Source: Nocardiopsis flavescens (GTDB taxonomy: Bacteria; Actinomycetota; Actinomycetes; Streptosporangiales; Streptosporangiaceae). Taken from it: a stretch of 64,000 bases of DNA. This document shows, piece after piece, positions 15,423-23,990 of the stretch. The position numbers and the translations under genes are program-made. Each line of letters starts with the position of its first letter. Position 1 is the first letter of the stretch. Where the stretch lies: the NCBI RefSeq assembly GCF_900141985.1, contig NZ_FQZK01000001.1, forward strand, positions 186,001 to 250,000, written 5' to 3'. A model generated the notes under the pieces. That model was not told where the DNA came from, did not search any database, and saw only the letters and a list, made by a program, of their open reading frames with translations.

Positions 15423-15749
15423 TCAGCGGCCCAGGACGGCGTCCACGCACCCCTGGAGCCACCGGGGGGACCCCGTGCCCTCGCCGTCGTCGGCGCCGTG
15501 CTCGGCGCACTCCTGCTCCGCGGGGCCCACGTGGGCGGAGACGTCGCCCCCGGGGCGGTCGCCGTCGAAGACGTGCACCCGCAGGACGTCCCGCTCCGTG
15601 CCGTAGTCGTGTCCGGACGCGTACTGGTACCGGTCGTGGACGACGACCCCGCCGACGAGCAGCAGGGCCGCGGCCACGGCGGCGGTCAAGCGGGTGGGGG
15701 CGGGGATCCGGCGCGGCGGCGCCGCGGGGAACCTGTCCGTCTCCGTCAT
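15423..15749 (-). CDS. Small single-pass membrane or secreted protein
   Basis: A 108-residue unrecognised protein: a short Arg/Pro-rich cytosolic start, one hydrophobic segment (LTAAVAAALLLVGGVVVHD, residues about 21-39), then an acidic extracytoplasmic part with two cysteines (AEQECAEHG and LQGCVDAVLG) that could form a disulfide. The hydrophobic segment has no lipobox and no clear signal-peptidase site, so an N-in membrane anchor is likely. ATG 15749 with GGAAGG upstream. Bases 15750-16144 hold no gene; only the 26-bp palindrome at 15818-15843 stands out. Confidence 0.65.
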   Translation of the reverse strand: MTETDRFPAAPPRRIPAPTRLTAAVAAALLLVGGVVVHDRYQYASGHDYGTERDVLRVHVFDGDRPGGDVSAHVGPAEQECAEHGADDGEGTGSPRWLQGCVDAVLGR

Positions 15750-15817
15750 CGTGTCGCCTTCCTCTGTGTACGGGGCCCGGGGGCGGGCGTGCGGGCACCG
15801 CGCCCCCGGGGAGGGGC

Positions 15818-15843
15818 CGGCGGGGTCCGCGCGGACCCCGCCG
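15818..15843. terminator. 26-bp perfect palindrome
   Basis: CGGCGGGGTCCGC followed directly by its exact complement. It lies 300 nt beyond the stop of the minus-strand beta-propeller gene (16145) and 70 nt before the start of the small membrane protein gene; a terminator for the former is the simplest reading. Confidence 0.5.
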
Positions 15844-16144
15844 CGCCGTTGCGGTCGGGGCCGTCCTGCCGCCCGTCCGCGGTCCGACCTCATGGTTCTC
15901 GGGGGGGGGAGGGGCCGCGGGTGCGATCGGCGGCCAGCGTACCCGCGAACGCGCACTCCTCACGTCCGGTGCGACCCGTACCCGTCCGCACCCCCCGCGG
16001 GGGCGGGGAGGGCGGATTCCCCTCCCCGGCCCCCGGGCGGGGCCGCCGCGCACACACCTGGGCCGGATCGGCCTCCTCCAGGAGCCGAGCGGCCGTCCCC
16101 GCCGCCGTGCGCGCGGCCGGGGCGGACGGCGGACCGGGCCCTGC

Positions 16145-17200
16145 TCACCGGCCTGCGCGCCCCGCGGGCTCCAGCCGGGCACCGCCGGTGGCGAGGAAAT
16201 AGGGGGCCGGCACGGGCGGCCGGCGCAGGGCGGCGATCCGGGCCGCCGCCTCCCGCCACCAGCTCCGGGAGTCGTGGGTCCCGGTGAAGAAGACCAGCAG
16301 GCCCCCGTCCGCCGTGCGGGCGACGGAGGGCCCGCACACGCCGCGCCCCATCCAGCGGGGCGTGGCAGGGGCCCCGGTGTCCAGCACCCGCACCGGCGGC
16401 GACCAGTCGGCCCGGTCCGCCGAGGGGGTGTCGGCGCGCATCGCCCACAGCCCCTGCTCCGGGAAGGGCGAGGTGCCGTGCAGGTCGGTGCCCCGCGCCA
16501 GCAGCATCGTCCACCCGTCGGGGCCGTGGTACAGGGCGGTGTCGAAGAACCCCTCCCGGCGGGAGGCGAACGTCCGCGGCCGGGACCAGACGATCCCGTC
16601 CGGGCTGTCGGAGGCGCGCAGCTCGAAGTCGGGCTGTTCTCCCGGGCCGACCTCGTGGGGGGCGGACAGGAACCACATCCGGTAGCCGTCCGCGACGGGG
16701 ACGACGGCGGGCTCCAGGGCGCTGGGCCGGTCGGGGGTGCCGGTCGCCACCGGGTGCGCCGCGCGGGACCAGGAGCCGTCGGGGCGCTGTTCGAGCACGC
16801 CGACCGCGTAGGCGCTGCCGGGACCGTAGTGCCGCCTCCCGCGCCGTCCGGCGTAGTAGACGCGCGCGGGCGCCCCGCGGTGCGGCGGCACGTAGCAGGG
16901 GGTGTGCATGCCCCCGGCGTCCCAGGAGCCGCGCGGCGGGTCGGGCACCAGGGGTACGGGGCGTCCGCCCGCCGTGGTCCGCAGCCGCCATCCGGTGAGG
17001 CGCACGTCCTCGCCGGCGGGCAGGTCGGCCCGGTACAGGCGGTTGCGGAAGGAGGTGGAGAAGCCGCCGACGAACAGGGACCAGCGGTCGCCGACGCGGT
17101 GCACGTTCGGGTCGCTCAGGCCCAGCAGGCCGCGGGGGGCGGTGCCCTCCAGCATGTCCCACAGGGGCAGGGGGGCGGTCACCTTCGGGGAGGAGTGCAA
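16145..17200 (-). CDS. Five-bladed beta-propeller hydrolase-like protein (GH43-type fold)
   Basis: A 351-residue protein without a signal peptide, rich in repeated blade-like segments such as DRWSLFVGGFS, ARVYYAGRRG, YRMWFLSAPHEVG, DGWTMLLARGTD and GGLLVFFTGTHDS. Such repeats are typical of GH43/GH62/GH130-like five-bladed propellers. I cannot assign the catalytic acids or substrate. The frame begins at TTG 17200 with GGAAGG 8 nt upstream; the next start, GTG 17182, has no ribosome site, so TTG is preferred. No sugar transporter adjoins. Confidence 0.78.
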   Translation of the reverse strand: MHSSPKVTAPLPLWDMLEGTAPRGLLGLSDPNVHRVGDRWSLFVGGFSTSFRNRLYRADLPAGEDVRLTGWRLRTTAGGRPVPLVPDPPRGSWDAGGMHTPCYVPPHRGAPARVYYAGRRGRRHYGPGSAYAVGVLEQRPDGSWSRAAHPVATGTPDRPSALEPAVVPVADGYRMWFLSAPHEVGPGEQPDFELRASDSPDGIVWSRPRTFASRREGFFDTALYHGPDGWTMLLARGTDLHGTSPFPEQGLWAMRADTPSADRADWSPPVRVLDTGAPATPRWMGRGVCGPSVARTADGGLLVFFTGTHDSRSWWREAAARIAALRRPPVPAPYFLATGGARLEPAGRAGR

Positions 17201-17330
17201 CGGACCGGCCTTCCGGTTCAGGGCACGCCGCGGCGCGGCGCGGACTCCCCTGCGGATCAGGTAGGTCGTTGGGGCGAACCTACCACCGCCGGGTCCCGGC
17301 CGGGTCCCGGCCGGGACCCGGCGGGGCGGG

Positions 17331-17858
17331 TCACAGCAGCAGGAAGGAGAAGTCCCTCGCCCTCCTTCGTTCGAGCGGCAGGTCCGCCTCGACCCGGCGG
17401 GCGGTCTCGGCGCGGCTGATGCCCAGCGCGCGGGCGATGAGCCGTTCGGGCCGGACCGGCACGGGGTCCTCGAAGGCGACGTCGACCCGCACGGGCCGGG
17501 GGCCCTGGGGGACCGGGGGCGCGTCCAGCTCCCAGCACCCCTCCCAGTCGAGCGAGAACCGGTTGCGGCGCGCGGTCGCCGGGTCGAGCAGGACGGACGC
17601 GACCAGGGACGGCGCGTTGGCGGTGTACCCGGCCAGCAGGTCGGCCGGCAGCGAGCGGACCGGGACCCGCTCGTGGACGGTGAGCCTGCCGGTCCGGTCG
17701 CAGCCGGTGCAGCCGACCAGCAGCCAGACCTGGAGCAGTTTGCCGTTGGCGTTCACGCGGAACCTGCCGCGCCCGGTGGTGGCGCGCTCGCGGGCGCAGT
17801 CCGCGCACGGCAGGACGAGCAGGGGCAGGCGGGTGCGCCGCACGGCCCAGGACAGCAC
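17331..17858 (-). CDS. DUF1062 family protein
   Basis: A 175-residue protein matching the DUF1062 family: LSWAVRRTRLPLLVLPCADC, GRGRFRVNANGKLLQVWLLVGCTGC, then RNRFSLDWEGCWELD. The CADC and CTGC pairs form a likely zinc site. The C-terminus carries a basic helix (LGISRAETARRVEADLPLERRRARDF) like an S4-type RNA-binding element, suggesting nucleic-acid binding. Family function unknown. The frame opens to TTG at 17897; the conserved part begins at the GTG 17858, which lacks a good ribosome site, so the start is uncertain. Bases 17859-18181 hold no gene; GGGTAGGGGGCCG is repeated in tandem at 18015-18042. Confidence 0.85.
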   Translation of the reverse strand: MLSWAVRRTRLPLLVLPCADCARERATTGRGRFRVNANGKLLQVWLLVGCTGCDRTGRLTVHERVPVRSLPADLLAGYTANAPSLVASVLLDPATARRNRFSLDWEGCWELDAPPVPQGPRPVRVDVAFEDPVPVRPERLIARALGISRAETARRVEADLPLERRRARDFSFLLL

Positions 17859-18181
17859 GGTATGAGGATGTGAGGACAAGACCCGATCTCTCTTCAAGAC
17901 CTGACGGAGAGCACGCGGAAGGGGGCCGACGGCGTCCGTCGGCGTCCGGTGCCCGGGGATGTCGGGTCTAGAGAGCGGGGGGCGTCATGTGCGCCGGGTC
18001 CTCACTGTCGGGGAGGGGGTAGGGGGCCGAGGGTAGGGGGCCGCCCTGCGCCGGGTCCACCCCTTTTTCCGCGGGTCCGCCCGGCGGGGCGGGCGCGGTG
18101 CCGGCGCCCCCGGCATCGACGCCGCCTTCGAGGGTTCCAAGGGGCTTTGCGCGGAAAGCGCGGGGGCCGGGGCGCGGGCCC

Positions 18182-18955
18182 TCACGCCGGGGGCCGGGCC
18201 GCCTCCGCCCCGGGGCCGTCCGGGGTCCGGTCCGGGCCGGGATCGCGCGGTGCGGTGTACAGGACCTCGCGGGCCTGTTCGGCCGCGCGCACGATGCTCT
18301 CGGAGACGAACTCGACGAAGCGCGCGATGTTCTCCAGCCGGACGGCGGCCGGGGTCCCCGCGCCCAGGACGTGCACGCCCCGGCGCGCGGTCTCCACCAG
18401 GCGCGCCTCGGCCCGGGCGTTGGCCAGCATCGACTGGTACCAGACGTCGTCGTCGACGACGTAGCGGTCGCGGCGGCGCCCGTCGCGCTCGCGGCGGATG
18501 AGGCCCTGCTCCTCCAGGAAGGAGACCGCCTTGGAGACCGACGCCGGGCTGACCTGGAGCCGCCCGGCGAGTTCTGCGGCGGTGATGCTCCCGGCGTCGG
18601 TGGTGTACAGGCTCACCAGCACCCGGGAGGCGGTCCGGGGCAGGCCCTGGTGGGTGAAGACGGCGGCGAAGGCCTCCTCGTACTCGCGCACCCGCCCGGG
18701 GTCGCGCCCGTGCCCGGCCGGGGCCGGCTCCGCGGTCCGGGGCGCGGCCTTCCCGCGGCGGCGGGCGCGCTGCCCGGCGGCGCGGTGGGCGAGGTCGCCG
18801 CGGTAGGAGGAGGGGCCGCCGTTGCGCGTGACCTCGCGGGTGACCGTCGAGGTCGGGCGGTCCAGGCCCCGGGCGATCTCCGCGTAGGCCAGGCCCTCGG
18901 CCAGCCCCTGTTCGATCCGTCGGCGCTCCTGCTGGGTGAGCCTGCCACCGGGCAT
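18182..18955 (-). CDS. IS30-type HTH fused to a MarR/GbsR-type regulator
   Basis: A 257-residue regulator. Residues about 4-45 (GRLTQQERRRIEQGLAEGL, YAEIARGLDRPTSTVTREV) are the helix-turn-helix of IS30-family transposases. After a basic linker comes a winged helix of MarR/GbsR type (TASRVLVSLYTTDAGSITAAELAGRLQVSPASVSKAVSFLEEQGLIRRERDGRRRD) and a helical dimer tail. No transposase catalytic residues follow, so the transposon HTH is domesticated. Similar architectures are widespread in actinomycetes. ATG 18955. A perfect 10-bp inverted repeat 62 bp upstream is the likely operator. It follows a DUF418 gene on the same strand. Confidence 0.88.
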   Translation of the reverse strand: MPGGRLTQQERRRIEQGLAEGLAYAEIARGLDRPTSTVTREVTRNGGPSSYRGDLAHRAAGQRARRRGKAAPRTAEPAPAGHGRDPGRVREYEEAFAAVFTHQGLPRTASRVLVSLYTTDAGSITAAELAGRLQVSPASVSKAVSFLEEQGLIRRERDGRRRDRYVVDDDVWYQSMLANARAEARLVETARRGVHVLGAGTPAAVRLENIARFVEFVSESIVRAAEQAREVLYTAPRDPGPDRTPDGPGAEAARPPA

Positions 18956-19016
18956 CGCGTCCTCCTCGTGCGGTCGGGTCCGGGGCGGCCCAGCCTAGCG
19001 TTCGCACAAGGGCCAT

Positions 19017-19044
19017 TGCAACGGTGGTGGCGGGCACCGTTGCA
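19017..19044. promoter_or_regulatory. Inverted-repeat operator
   Basis: TGCAACGGTG (19017-19026) and CACCGTTGCA (19035-19044), perfect arms with an 8-bp spacer, upstream of the IS30-HTH/MarR gene. A second, imperfect palindrome AACGCAACGTAGCGTT lies at 19114-19129. Confidence 0.7.
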
Positions 19045-19209
19045 TCGTCGATCCCGGCTCACTTCCCCGATTCTGCTGTTATCGGGTGGGCATGAGTCGT
19101 TGTCGCACACGTGAACGCAACGTAGCGTTTCAGGGGTGGGAAACGGTGTGTCGGCGGGGGACCGGCCCGCTCCGGCCGAACCGCGGGGGGCGGGGCGCGC
19201 CGGGCACGC

Positions 19210-19244
19210 GGGAGGGGGACCCGGTCGGCCCGGGTCCCCCTCCC
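19210..19244. terminator. Terminator after DUF418 gene
   Basis: GGGAGGGGGACCCGG (19210-19224) pairs perfectly with CCGGGTCCCCCTCCC (19230-19244), 5-nt loop, 30 nt past the stop of the minus-strand DUF418 gene. Confidence 0.8.
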
Positions 19245-19274
19245 TCCCCGCGCGCCCCGGGGCGCGCGGGCCCC

Positions 19275-20522
19275 TCAGGCGTCCTCGCGGACGCGCGGGT
19301 AGGACAGCCTGCGCAGCACGGTCTCGGCCGGGCCGCGCACCCCGGCGCGGTCCATCAGGAACGCGATCGCCACGGTGGCCGCCCAGGTGCCCACGGCCAC
19401 GAGCACCGCCGACCAGCTGGACAGGTACAGCCCCAGGCCCAGGCCCCAGGCGGCGAGGAACGGTGCGAACACCAGCGACTGGGCGAGGTAGCCGCTCAGG
19501 GAGCGGCGGCCCAGGGCCACCAGGGCCCGCACCGGCAGCCGGTCCCGGGTTCCGCGGGCGGCGATGCGGTGGGCGATGAGGCCGAAGAGCGCGGCGTAGC
19601 CCACGCCCGTGAAGATCCCGGTGTAGAAGTGCACGCCGGAGGTCGCCGCCATGTAGCCCTGGCCGAGCACGCCCACGTGCTGGAGGGCGAGCACCGCGCC
19701 GGCGGTCCACCCGGCGGCGATGCCCCAGAACGCGACCCGGCGCAGCAGCGGCAGGTGGCGGGCGGGCTCCTCCAGGAGGCGGTTCCGGGAGGCGAGCAGG
19801 CCGAGCAGGAAGGCCGTGGGCAGGGCGAGGGTGAACACCCCGGAGAACAGCCCGAAGACCCAGGTCGGCAGGCGGACCGCGGCGGACAGGAGGTAGCCGG
19901 GCTCGGCGATGCTGATCCGCTGCATGTCGGCGGCGTTGAGGGTGGCGGCGTCCGGGTCGGCGAGCAGGGCGCCGGCCACGCTGAGCAGGCTGAACAGCGC
20001 GCCCAGGACCAGCAGCACGACCACCCAGACCTTGAGGGTGCGGTCGCTGCGGTGGAGGAACAGCGGGAGCATGACCAGGCCGATCAGGCCGTAGGTGCCC
20101 AGGATGTCGCCCTGCCACAGCAGGGCGGCGTGCACGGCGCCGAAGGCGAGCAGCCACAGGTGCCGCCGCCGCAGGATCGTGCGGGCCTCGCGGTCCCCCG
20201 TGCCGCGGGCGCGCTGGCGCGTGTACATCTGGCCGATGCCGTAGGCGAAGAGGAAGGCGAACATGGTGTGGGTCCGGGCGTCCACGACGATGATCGTGAG
20301 CGCCTGGGCGATGCGGTCCGCGAGGTTCCCCTCGGTGGGGTGCAGCAGCGCGGTGCCGCCGGGTGCGTCGTAGATGAACCACGGGACGTGGGCCAGGGCG
20401 ATGAGCAGCAGCATCATGCCGCGGGCGAGGTCGGGCGCGAGGATGCGTTCGGAGACCGGGGTGGAGCGGCCCGGGGCCGCGGTCTCGGGTGCGGCGGGCG
20501 GGCTCTCGGTGCTGGAGGACAT
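19275..20522 (-). CDS. DUF418 domain membrane protein
   Basis: A 415-residue paralogue of the protein at 10284: shared landmarks are SERILAPDLARGMMLLLIALAHVP, the DARTHTMFAFLFAYGIGQM segment and the C-terminal LGRRSLSGYLAQSLVFAPF, LRRLSYPR. About ten membrane segments. Function unknown (YeiB-like). ATG 20522. Upstream of the IS30-HTH/MarR regulator on the same strand but separated from it by a terminator and that regulator's operator, so not an operon; still, both DUF418 genes of the window sit beside an unusual two-domain regulator. Confidence 0.9.
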   Translation of the reverse strand: MSSSTESPPAAPETAAPGRSTPVSERILAPDLARGMMLLLIALAHVPWFIYDAPGGTALLHPTEGNLADRIAQALTIIVVDARTHTMFAFLFAYGIGQMYTRQRARGTGDREARTILRRRHLWLLAFGAVHAALLWQGDILGTYGLIGLVMLPLFLHRSDRTLKVWVVVLLVLGALFSLLSVAGALLADPDAATLNAADMQRISIAEPGYLLSAAVRLPTWVFGLFSGVFTLALPTAFLLGLLASRNRLLEEPARHLPLLRRVAFWGIAAGWTAGAVLALQHVGVLGQGYMAATSGVHFYTGIFTGVGYAALFGLIAHRIAARGTRDRLPVRALVALGRRSLSGYLAQSLVFAPFLAAWGLGLGLYLSSWSAVLVAVGTWAATVAIAFLMDRAGVRGPAETVLRRLSYPRVREDA

Positions 20523-20660
20523 GCCCCCACCGTCTCCCGCGGGCGGGGGGCCGGTGCAGTGCGGCGGTATCACCACTTCCCCGTGACGCGGTGTCACTGG
20601 TGCGCCGCCGGGCCGTGCCGGGTACCGGGGCGGGACGGGGGACCGTGCGAGGATCGTCCC

Positions 20661-21065
20661 ATGATCTCCGTTTCGCGGGTGATCGCCCGCACCTCCGAGG
20701 CGGGCGCCATGCCCCTGCTCACGCTCGCCGAGTTCTTCGACGGCAACGACGACGAGGAGTGCATCGCCCCCAACCGGTGGGGGTACGGCCGCCCGCCGCT
20801 GTCGGTGCTGGCCGGGCGGCTGCGCGGGATCGAGCGCCGCGCCGACGTGGCGTGGGTGCGGGTCCAGCCCCACCCCGAGACGGTCGAGGCGGAACGGCTC
20901 TCGGGGGAGGCCGTGGCCGTGTGCACCGCCGCCGGCGAGCGGGAGTGCGCCGCGTGGGTGGAGGGGCTGGAGTCGGACGGCGTGGTCGCCGGCCTGGTGG
21001 ACGACTACCGGGAGGTCCCTCCGGTGCCGGAGGGCATGGCGGTGTGGTCCGTGGTGTGGGACTGA
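20661..21065 (+). CDS. Conserved hypothetical protein
   Basis: A 134-residue soluble, acidic protein, unrecognised. MISVSRVIARTSEAGAMPLLTLAEFFDGNDDEECIAPN, then GRPPLSVLAGRLRGIERRADVAWVRVQPHP suggest a compact alpha/beta fold. GAGGA 7 nt before ATG 20661 can serve as ribosome site; the same bases, GAGGAT with a 6-nt gap to ATG, would also fit a leaderless -10 element. Convergent with the TetR gene, 16-nt gap. Confidence 0.78.
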   Translation: MISVSRVIARTSEAGAMPLLTLAEFFDGNDDEECIAPNRWGYGRPPLSVLAGRLRGIERRADVAWVRVQPHPETVEAERLSGEAVAVCTAAGERECAAWVEGLESDGVVAGLVDDYREVPPVPEGMAVWSVVWD

Positions 21066-21081
21066 CGCGGGCGCCGGGACC

Positions 21082-21672
21082 TCAGGGCCGGCCGGCCGTG
21101 GCGGCGCGGATGAGGGCGCCCAGCCGCGCCTCGACGGCGTCGAGGGCGTCCGTGGTGCGCCGGGCGCGGCACAGAGCGACGGCGCCCTCGGCCGCGGCCA
21201 CGGCCAGCGCGGCGACCTCGCCCGCCTCCCCGTCCGGGACACCGTGCTCGCGCAGCGACCCCTCCAGCAGGCCCTGCCAGGTGTCGAAGGCCTCGGCCGC
21301 GGCCTCCAGGGCCGGGGACGGCCCCTCCCGTCCCGGCTCCTGCACGGCGACGGCCAGGACGGGGCAGCCCGCCCGGAAGTCGCCCTCCACCAGGAGTGAG
21401 CGCCACAGGGCGAGGTAGGAGCGCAGGCCCTGCTCCGGCCCCTCGCGCAGGGCGCGGCGCAGCCCCGCGGCGACGGTGGCGCCCGCGTGGCGCACGGCCT
21501 CGGCGAGCAGCTCGTCCTTGCCGCCGGGGAAGTAGTGGTAGGTCGAGCCGAGCGGTGCGCCGGCGTGCCTGGCGGTCTCCCGGATGCTGGTGGCGCCCGG
21601 CCCGCGGCGGCCCAGCAGGTCGGCGGCCCCGGCCACGATGCGCCGCCGCGCGTCGTCCCCCTTGTCGCTCAC
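21082..21672 (-). CDS. TetR-family regulator (LmrA/YxaF-type)
   Basis: A 196-residue TetR protein: DARRRIVAGAADLLGRRG, ATSIRETARHAGAPLGSTYHYFPGGKDELL is the HTH with the YHYFPGGK signature of the LmrA/YxaF group, and the C-terminal domain contains the group-typical GCPVLAVAVQEP. GTG 21672. It follows the alcohol dehydrogenase gene by 60 nt on the same strand, so the two probably share a promoter and operator at 22997-23012; autoregulation with dehydrogenase control is the likely scheme. Confidence 0.92.
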   Translation of the reverse strand: MSDKGDDARRRIVAGAADLLGRRGPGATSIRETARHAGAPLGSTYHYFPGGKDELLAEAVRHAGATVAAGLRRALREGPEQGLRSYLALWRSLLVEGDFRAGCPVLAVAVQEPGREGPSPALEAAAEAFDTWQGLLEGSLREHGVPDGEAGEVAALAVAAAEGAVALCRARRTTDALDAVEARLGALIRAATAGRP

Positions 21673-21732
21673 ACCGGTCTCCCCCGCTCCGTGTTCGCCG
21701 CGGTCGCCCGTGTCGGCGGCGGTCGTCAGAGT

Positions 21733-22956
21733 CTAGGTCCGCCCCTGCTCCGGGGCCGCGGTGCCGTGTGCCGCGGGCACCGGGACGGCCGTGTCCCCCG
21801 CCGGTGCGGGCTCGGCGGCCAGGAGCGGGGCGCGCCGGAGCACGACCTTGGTGGCGCGCCGGGCGTAGGCCCGGGCGGCCTGCTCCCAGTCGGCGGTCAC
21901 CGTGGTGACGCGCTCGGCCTCGAACCCGGTGCGCGCCACGAAGGCCAGCAGCTTCTCCAGCACCGCGCGCGGGTGGGACACCCCCAGGCGCAGGGTGGCG
22001 TCGGTGGCGTACATGTGCATGAGCGGCACCCGGGTCGCGGGGGCCACGTAGTAGCCGACCGCGGTGCACACCCCGCCCGGGGCCAAGGCGCGCACCGCCC
22101 GATGGAGGCCGCGGGTGCCGGAGGTGGCCTCCACCGCCACGTCGTAGCCGCCGCGCCGGGGCCGGGCGCCCTCCATCGGCCGGGCGCGGGCGCCGAACGC
22201 CTCGGCGATCGCCCGCCGGGAGGGGGCGTCGTCGAAGTAGTCGACCTCGCGGGCGCCCAGGGCCACGGCGAGCCCGGCCGCGTACAGCCCGATGCTCCTG
22301 GCTCCCCCGCCCAGGACCAGCACGGTGCCCCCGGGCCGCTCGGCCAGGGGGCCGGCCACGGTGCGCCAGGCGTCGGCGAGGTTGTCGCTCGCGGCGGCCA
22401 CCCGCTCGGAGGGGACGCCGTCGGGGACGGGGACGAGCATGTGGTCGGCGAAGGGGACCCGCAGGGCGTCGGTCACCATGCCGCCCCAGTCGCCGCTGGC
22501 GGGCCCGAACCCGTAGGCGGCCAGGGTGGAGCGGGCGGTGGTGGAGCACTTGGAGGTCAGGCCGCGGCGGCAGCGCGCGCAGGTACCGCAGGAGACCGAC
22601 CAGGGGACCACGACGCGGTCGCCCGGGGCGAGCCCGCGCACGTCCGCGCCCACCCGCAGGACCTCGGCGACGCACTCGTGGCCGATCGCGAAGGGTCCCC
22701 GGAAGGGGACCCGGCCGCAGATGCTCCCCACCACCGGGTCCACCGCGCCCAGGGCCATCCCGGCCTGCATGGCGCGCGAGACGGGGCGGTGGATCGGCAG
22801 GGTGTCGCCGTCGCAGCGCCCGGCCAGGAAGGGGCGCACGATCGCGTCGGTCCCCTCCCGCAGTGCGGGGGCGGGGCGCTCGCCCCACTCCAGGAGTCCG
22901 GAGCGGCGAAAGAGCAGCTCCCGCACGGTGTCGTCGGGGGCGGGGGCAGGGGTCAC
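21733..22956 (-). CDS. Zinc-dependent alcohol dehydrogenase family protein
   Basis: A 407-residue MDR-superfamily dehydrogenase. GHECVAEV carries the catalytic-zinc residues, the structural zinc site is CGTCARCRRGLTSKC, and the NAD(P)-binding motif is VLVLGGGARSIGLYA (GGGARS rather than GxGxxG, unusual). Substrate unknown; the family includes glucose and threonine dehydrogenases. The GTG at 22956 has GAGG 5 nt upstream; the longer frame from 23004 would run through the operator, so the shorter start is chosen. Probably co-transcribed with the downstream TetR gene. Confidence 0.88.
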   Translation of the reverse strand: MTPAPAPDDTVRELLFRRSGLLEWGERPAPALREGTDAIVRPFLAGRCDGDTLPIHRPVSRAMQAGMALGAVDPVVGSICGRVPFRGPFAIGHECVAEVLRVGADVRGLAPGDRVVVPWSVSCGTCARCRRGLTSKCSTTARSTLAAYGFGPASGDWGGMVTDALRVPFADHMLVPVPDGVPSERVAAASDNLADAWRTVAGPLAERPGGTVLVLGGGARSIGLYAAGLAVALGAREVDYFDDAPSRRAIAEAFGARARPMEGARPRRGGYDVAVEATSGTRGLHRAVRALAPGGVCTAVGYYVAPATRVPLMHMYATDATLRLGVSHPRAVLEKLLAFVARTGFEAERVTTVTADWEQAARAYARRATKVVLRRAPLLAAEPAPAGDTAVPVPAAHGTAAPEQGRT

Positions 22957-22996
22957 GGCGGCCTCGTCAGGGGTGGGCGGGGAGGGACCGACCGAA

Positions 22997-23012
22997 TATA
23001 ACACTCGTTATA
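22997..23012. promoter_or_regulatory. TetR-type operator
   Basis: TATAACACTCGTTATA: perfect 6-bp arms, 4-bp spacer, AT-rich, 41 bp upstream of the dehydrogenase start. Resembles LmrA/TetR-group operators; it probably overlaps the -10 region. Confidence 0.75.
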
Positions 23013-23060
23013 AAAAGAAGGTGCGCGGCGTCCCCGCCTCCAGGGGGCGACAGCGCGGGG

Positions 23061-23576
23061 TCAGCGGTCCAGGGGCGGGCGGCCGTCCTCCAGGTAGACG
23101 GTCTCCCCCGCTGCGGCGGCGGCCAGTCCGGCCGCGACCCGGCGGGCGGTGCCGGGCGAGAGCAGGACGGCGGCGCGGGCGGGGGCCGCCCAGGTCCACC
23201 CCGACAGCTCCCCGGGGGGCAGGCGCGGCTCGGCGCCCGCGGGCAGGCCGGCGGTGAACAGCCAGTGCAGGGCGGTGGTGCGCACGCCCTCGCCCGGGAC
23301 CCAGTCGACGGCGACCAGCCGCCCCAGGCGGGCCTGGACCCCGAGCTCCTCCGCCAGTTCGCGGCGGCAGGCCGCCAGCGGGGACTCGTCGCGTTCGATG
23401 ATGCCGCCCGGCAGGCCCCAGGGGCTGTCGGGCCGGTAGGGGCGCTCCACCAGCAGCACCTCCCCGGCCGGGGACAGCACCAGTGCCCCGGCGGCGCCCC
23501 GGGTCGCGGGCAGGCCCGCGAAGAACCGCCGCTCCGCTTCCTCGTCCCCGCCCGGTCCGCTCACGGGACCGAGCAT
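23061..23576 (-). CDS. Nudix hydrolase
   Basis: A 171-residue Nudix protein with an intact box, Gx5Ex7REUxEExGU: G-IIERD-E-SPLAACR-RELAEELGV (residues about 59-81). Nudix enzymes cleave nucleoside diphosphates linked to another group; the specific substrate cannot be read. Starts at ATG 23576 or GTG 23564; neither has a good ribosome site. Its 5' flank (23577-23990) has no gene. Confidence 0.92.
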   Translation of the reverse strand: MLGPVSGPGGDEEAERRFFAGLPATRGAAGALVLSPAGEVLLVERPYRPDSPWGLPGGIIERDESPLAACRRELAEELGVQARLGRLVAVDWVPGEGVRTTALHWLFTAGLPAGAEPRLPPGELSGWTWAAPARAAVLLSPGTARRVAAGLAAAAAGETVYLEDGRPPLDR

Positions 23577-23670
23577 AGGGCGTGTCCGGCGGATGCCGCC
23601 GTGTGGTGCGGCGCCCGCGCCGCGGGTGGGTCAAGGAGGCCGGGCCGCCGGCCCGCCCCCGCACGCGGAA

Positions 23671-23703
23671 AGGCCCCCGCGCGGTGGTACCGCGCGGGGG
23701 CCT
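23671..23703. terminator. 15-bp perfect hairpin
   Basis: AGGCCCCCGCGCGGT, GGT loop, ACCGCGCGGGGGCCT. It lies 290 nt past the minus-strand VOC gene's stop and 95 nt upstream of the Nudix gene. The space 23704-23990 contains only GGACATC repeated at 23863 and 23902 and no gene I can support. Confidence 0.7.
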
Positions 23704-23990
23704 CCGCGATGTCGCCGGACCCCCGGATCCCCCGAAACGGAGGGTCGGCGCGGGCCGTGCCCTCCCCCGAAGGCTGCGACCCGGTACCCGTTCGACGCCG
23801 CCGCGGGCTCGGCGGCCGGGAAGGCCGCCCCCCGTGGCCCGCGTGGCTCGCGAGTACGTGTCAGGACATCTACCCGTTCATCCGTAGGTAAACATCCGGT
23901 CCGGACATCACTTTTCGCGGGGCCTCCTGAACTGCGCGGACGACCGGGGATCCGCTCCGGGCCCGGCGGTTTCGCACCCCGGGGGCCGGG

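Noticed and set aside
14951-17419. 822-codon plus-strand frame
   Set aside because: Overlaps the VOC gene in another frame and runs antisense to three better-supported genes.
18182-18955. IS30 transposase remnant
   Set aside because: Only the HTH is shared; the DDE catalytic domain is absent and a full MarR-type domain follows, so it is a regulator, not a broken IS.
23704-23990. tRNA or small RNA
   Set aside because: No cloverleaf or T-loop consensus; only short GGACATC repeats are visible.
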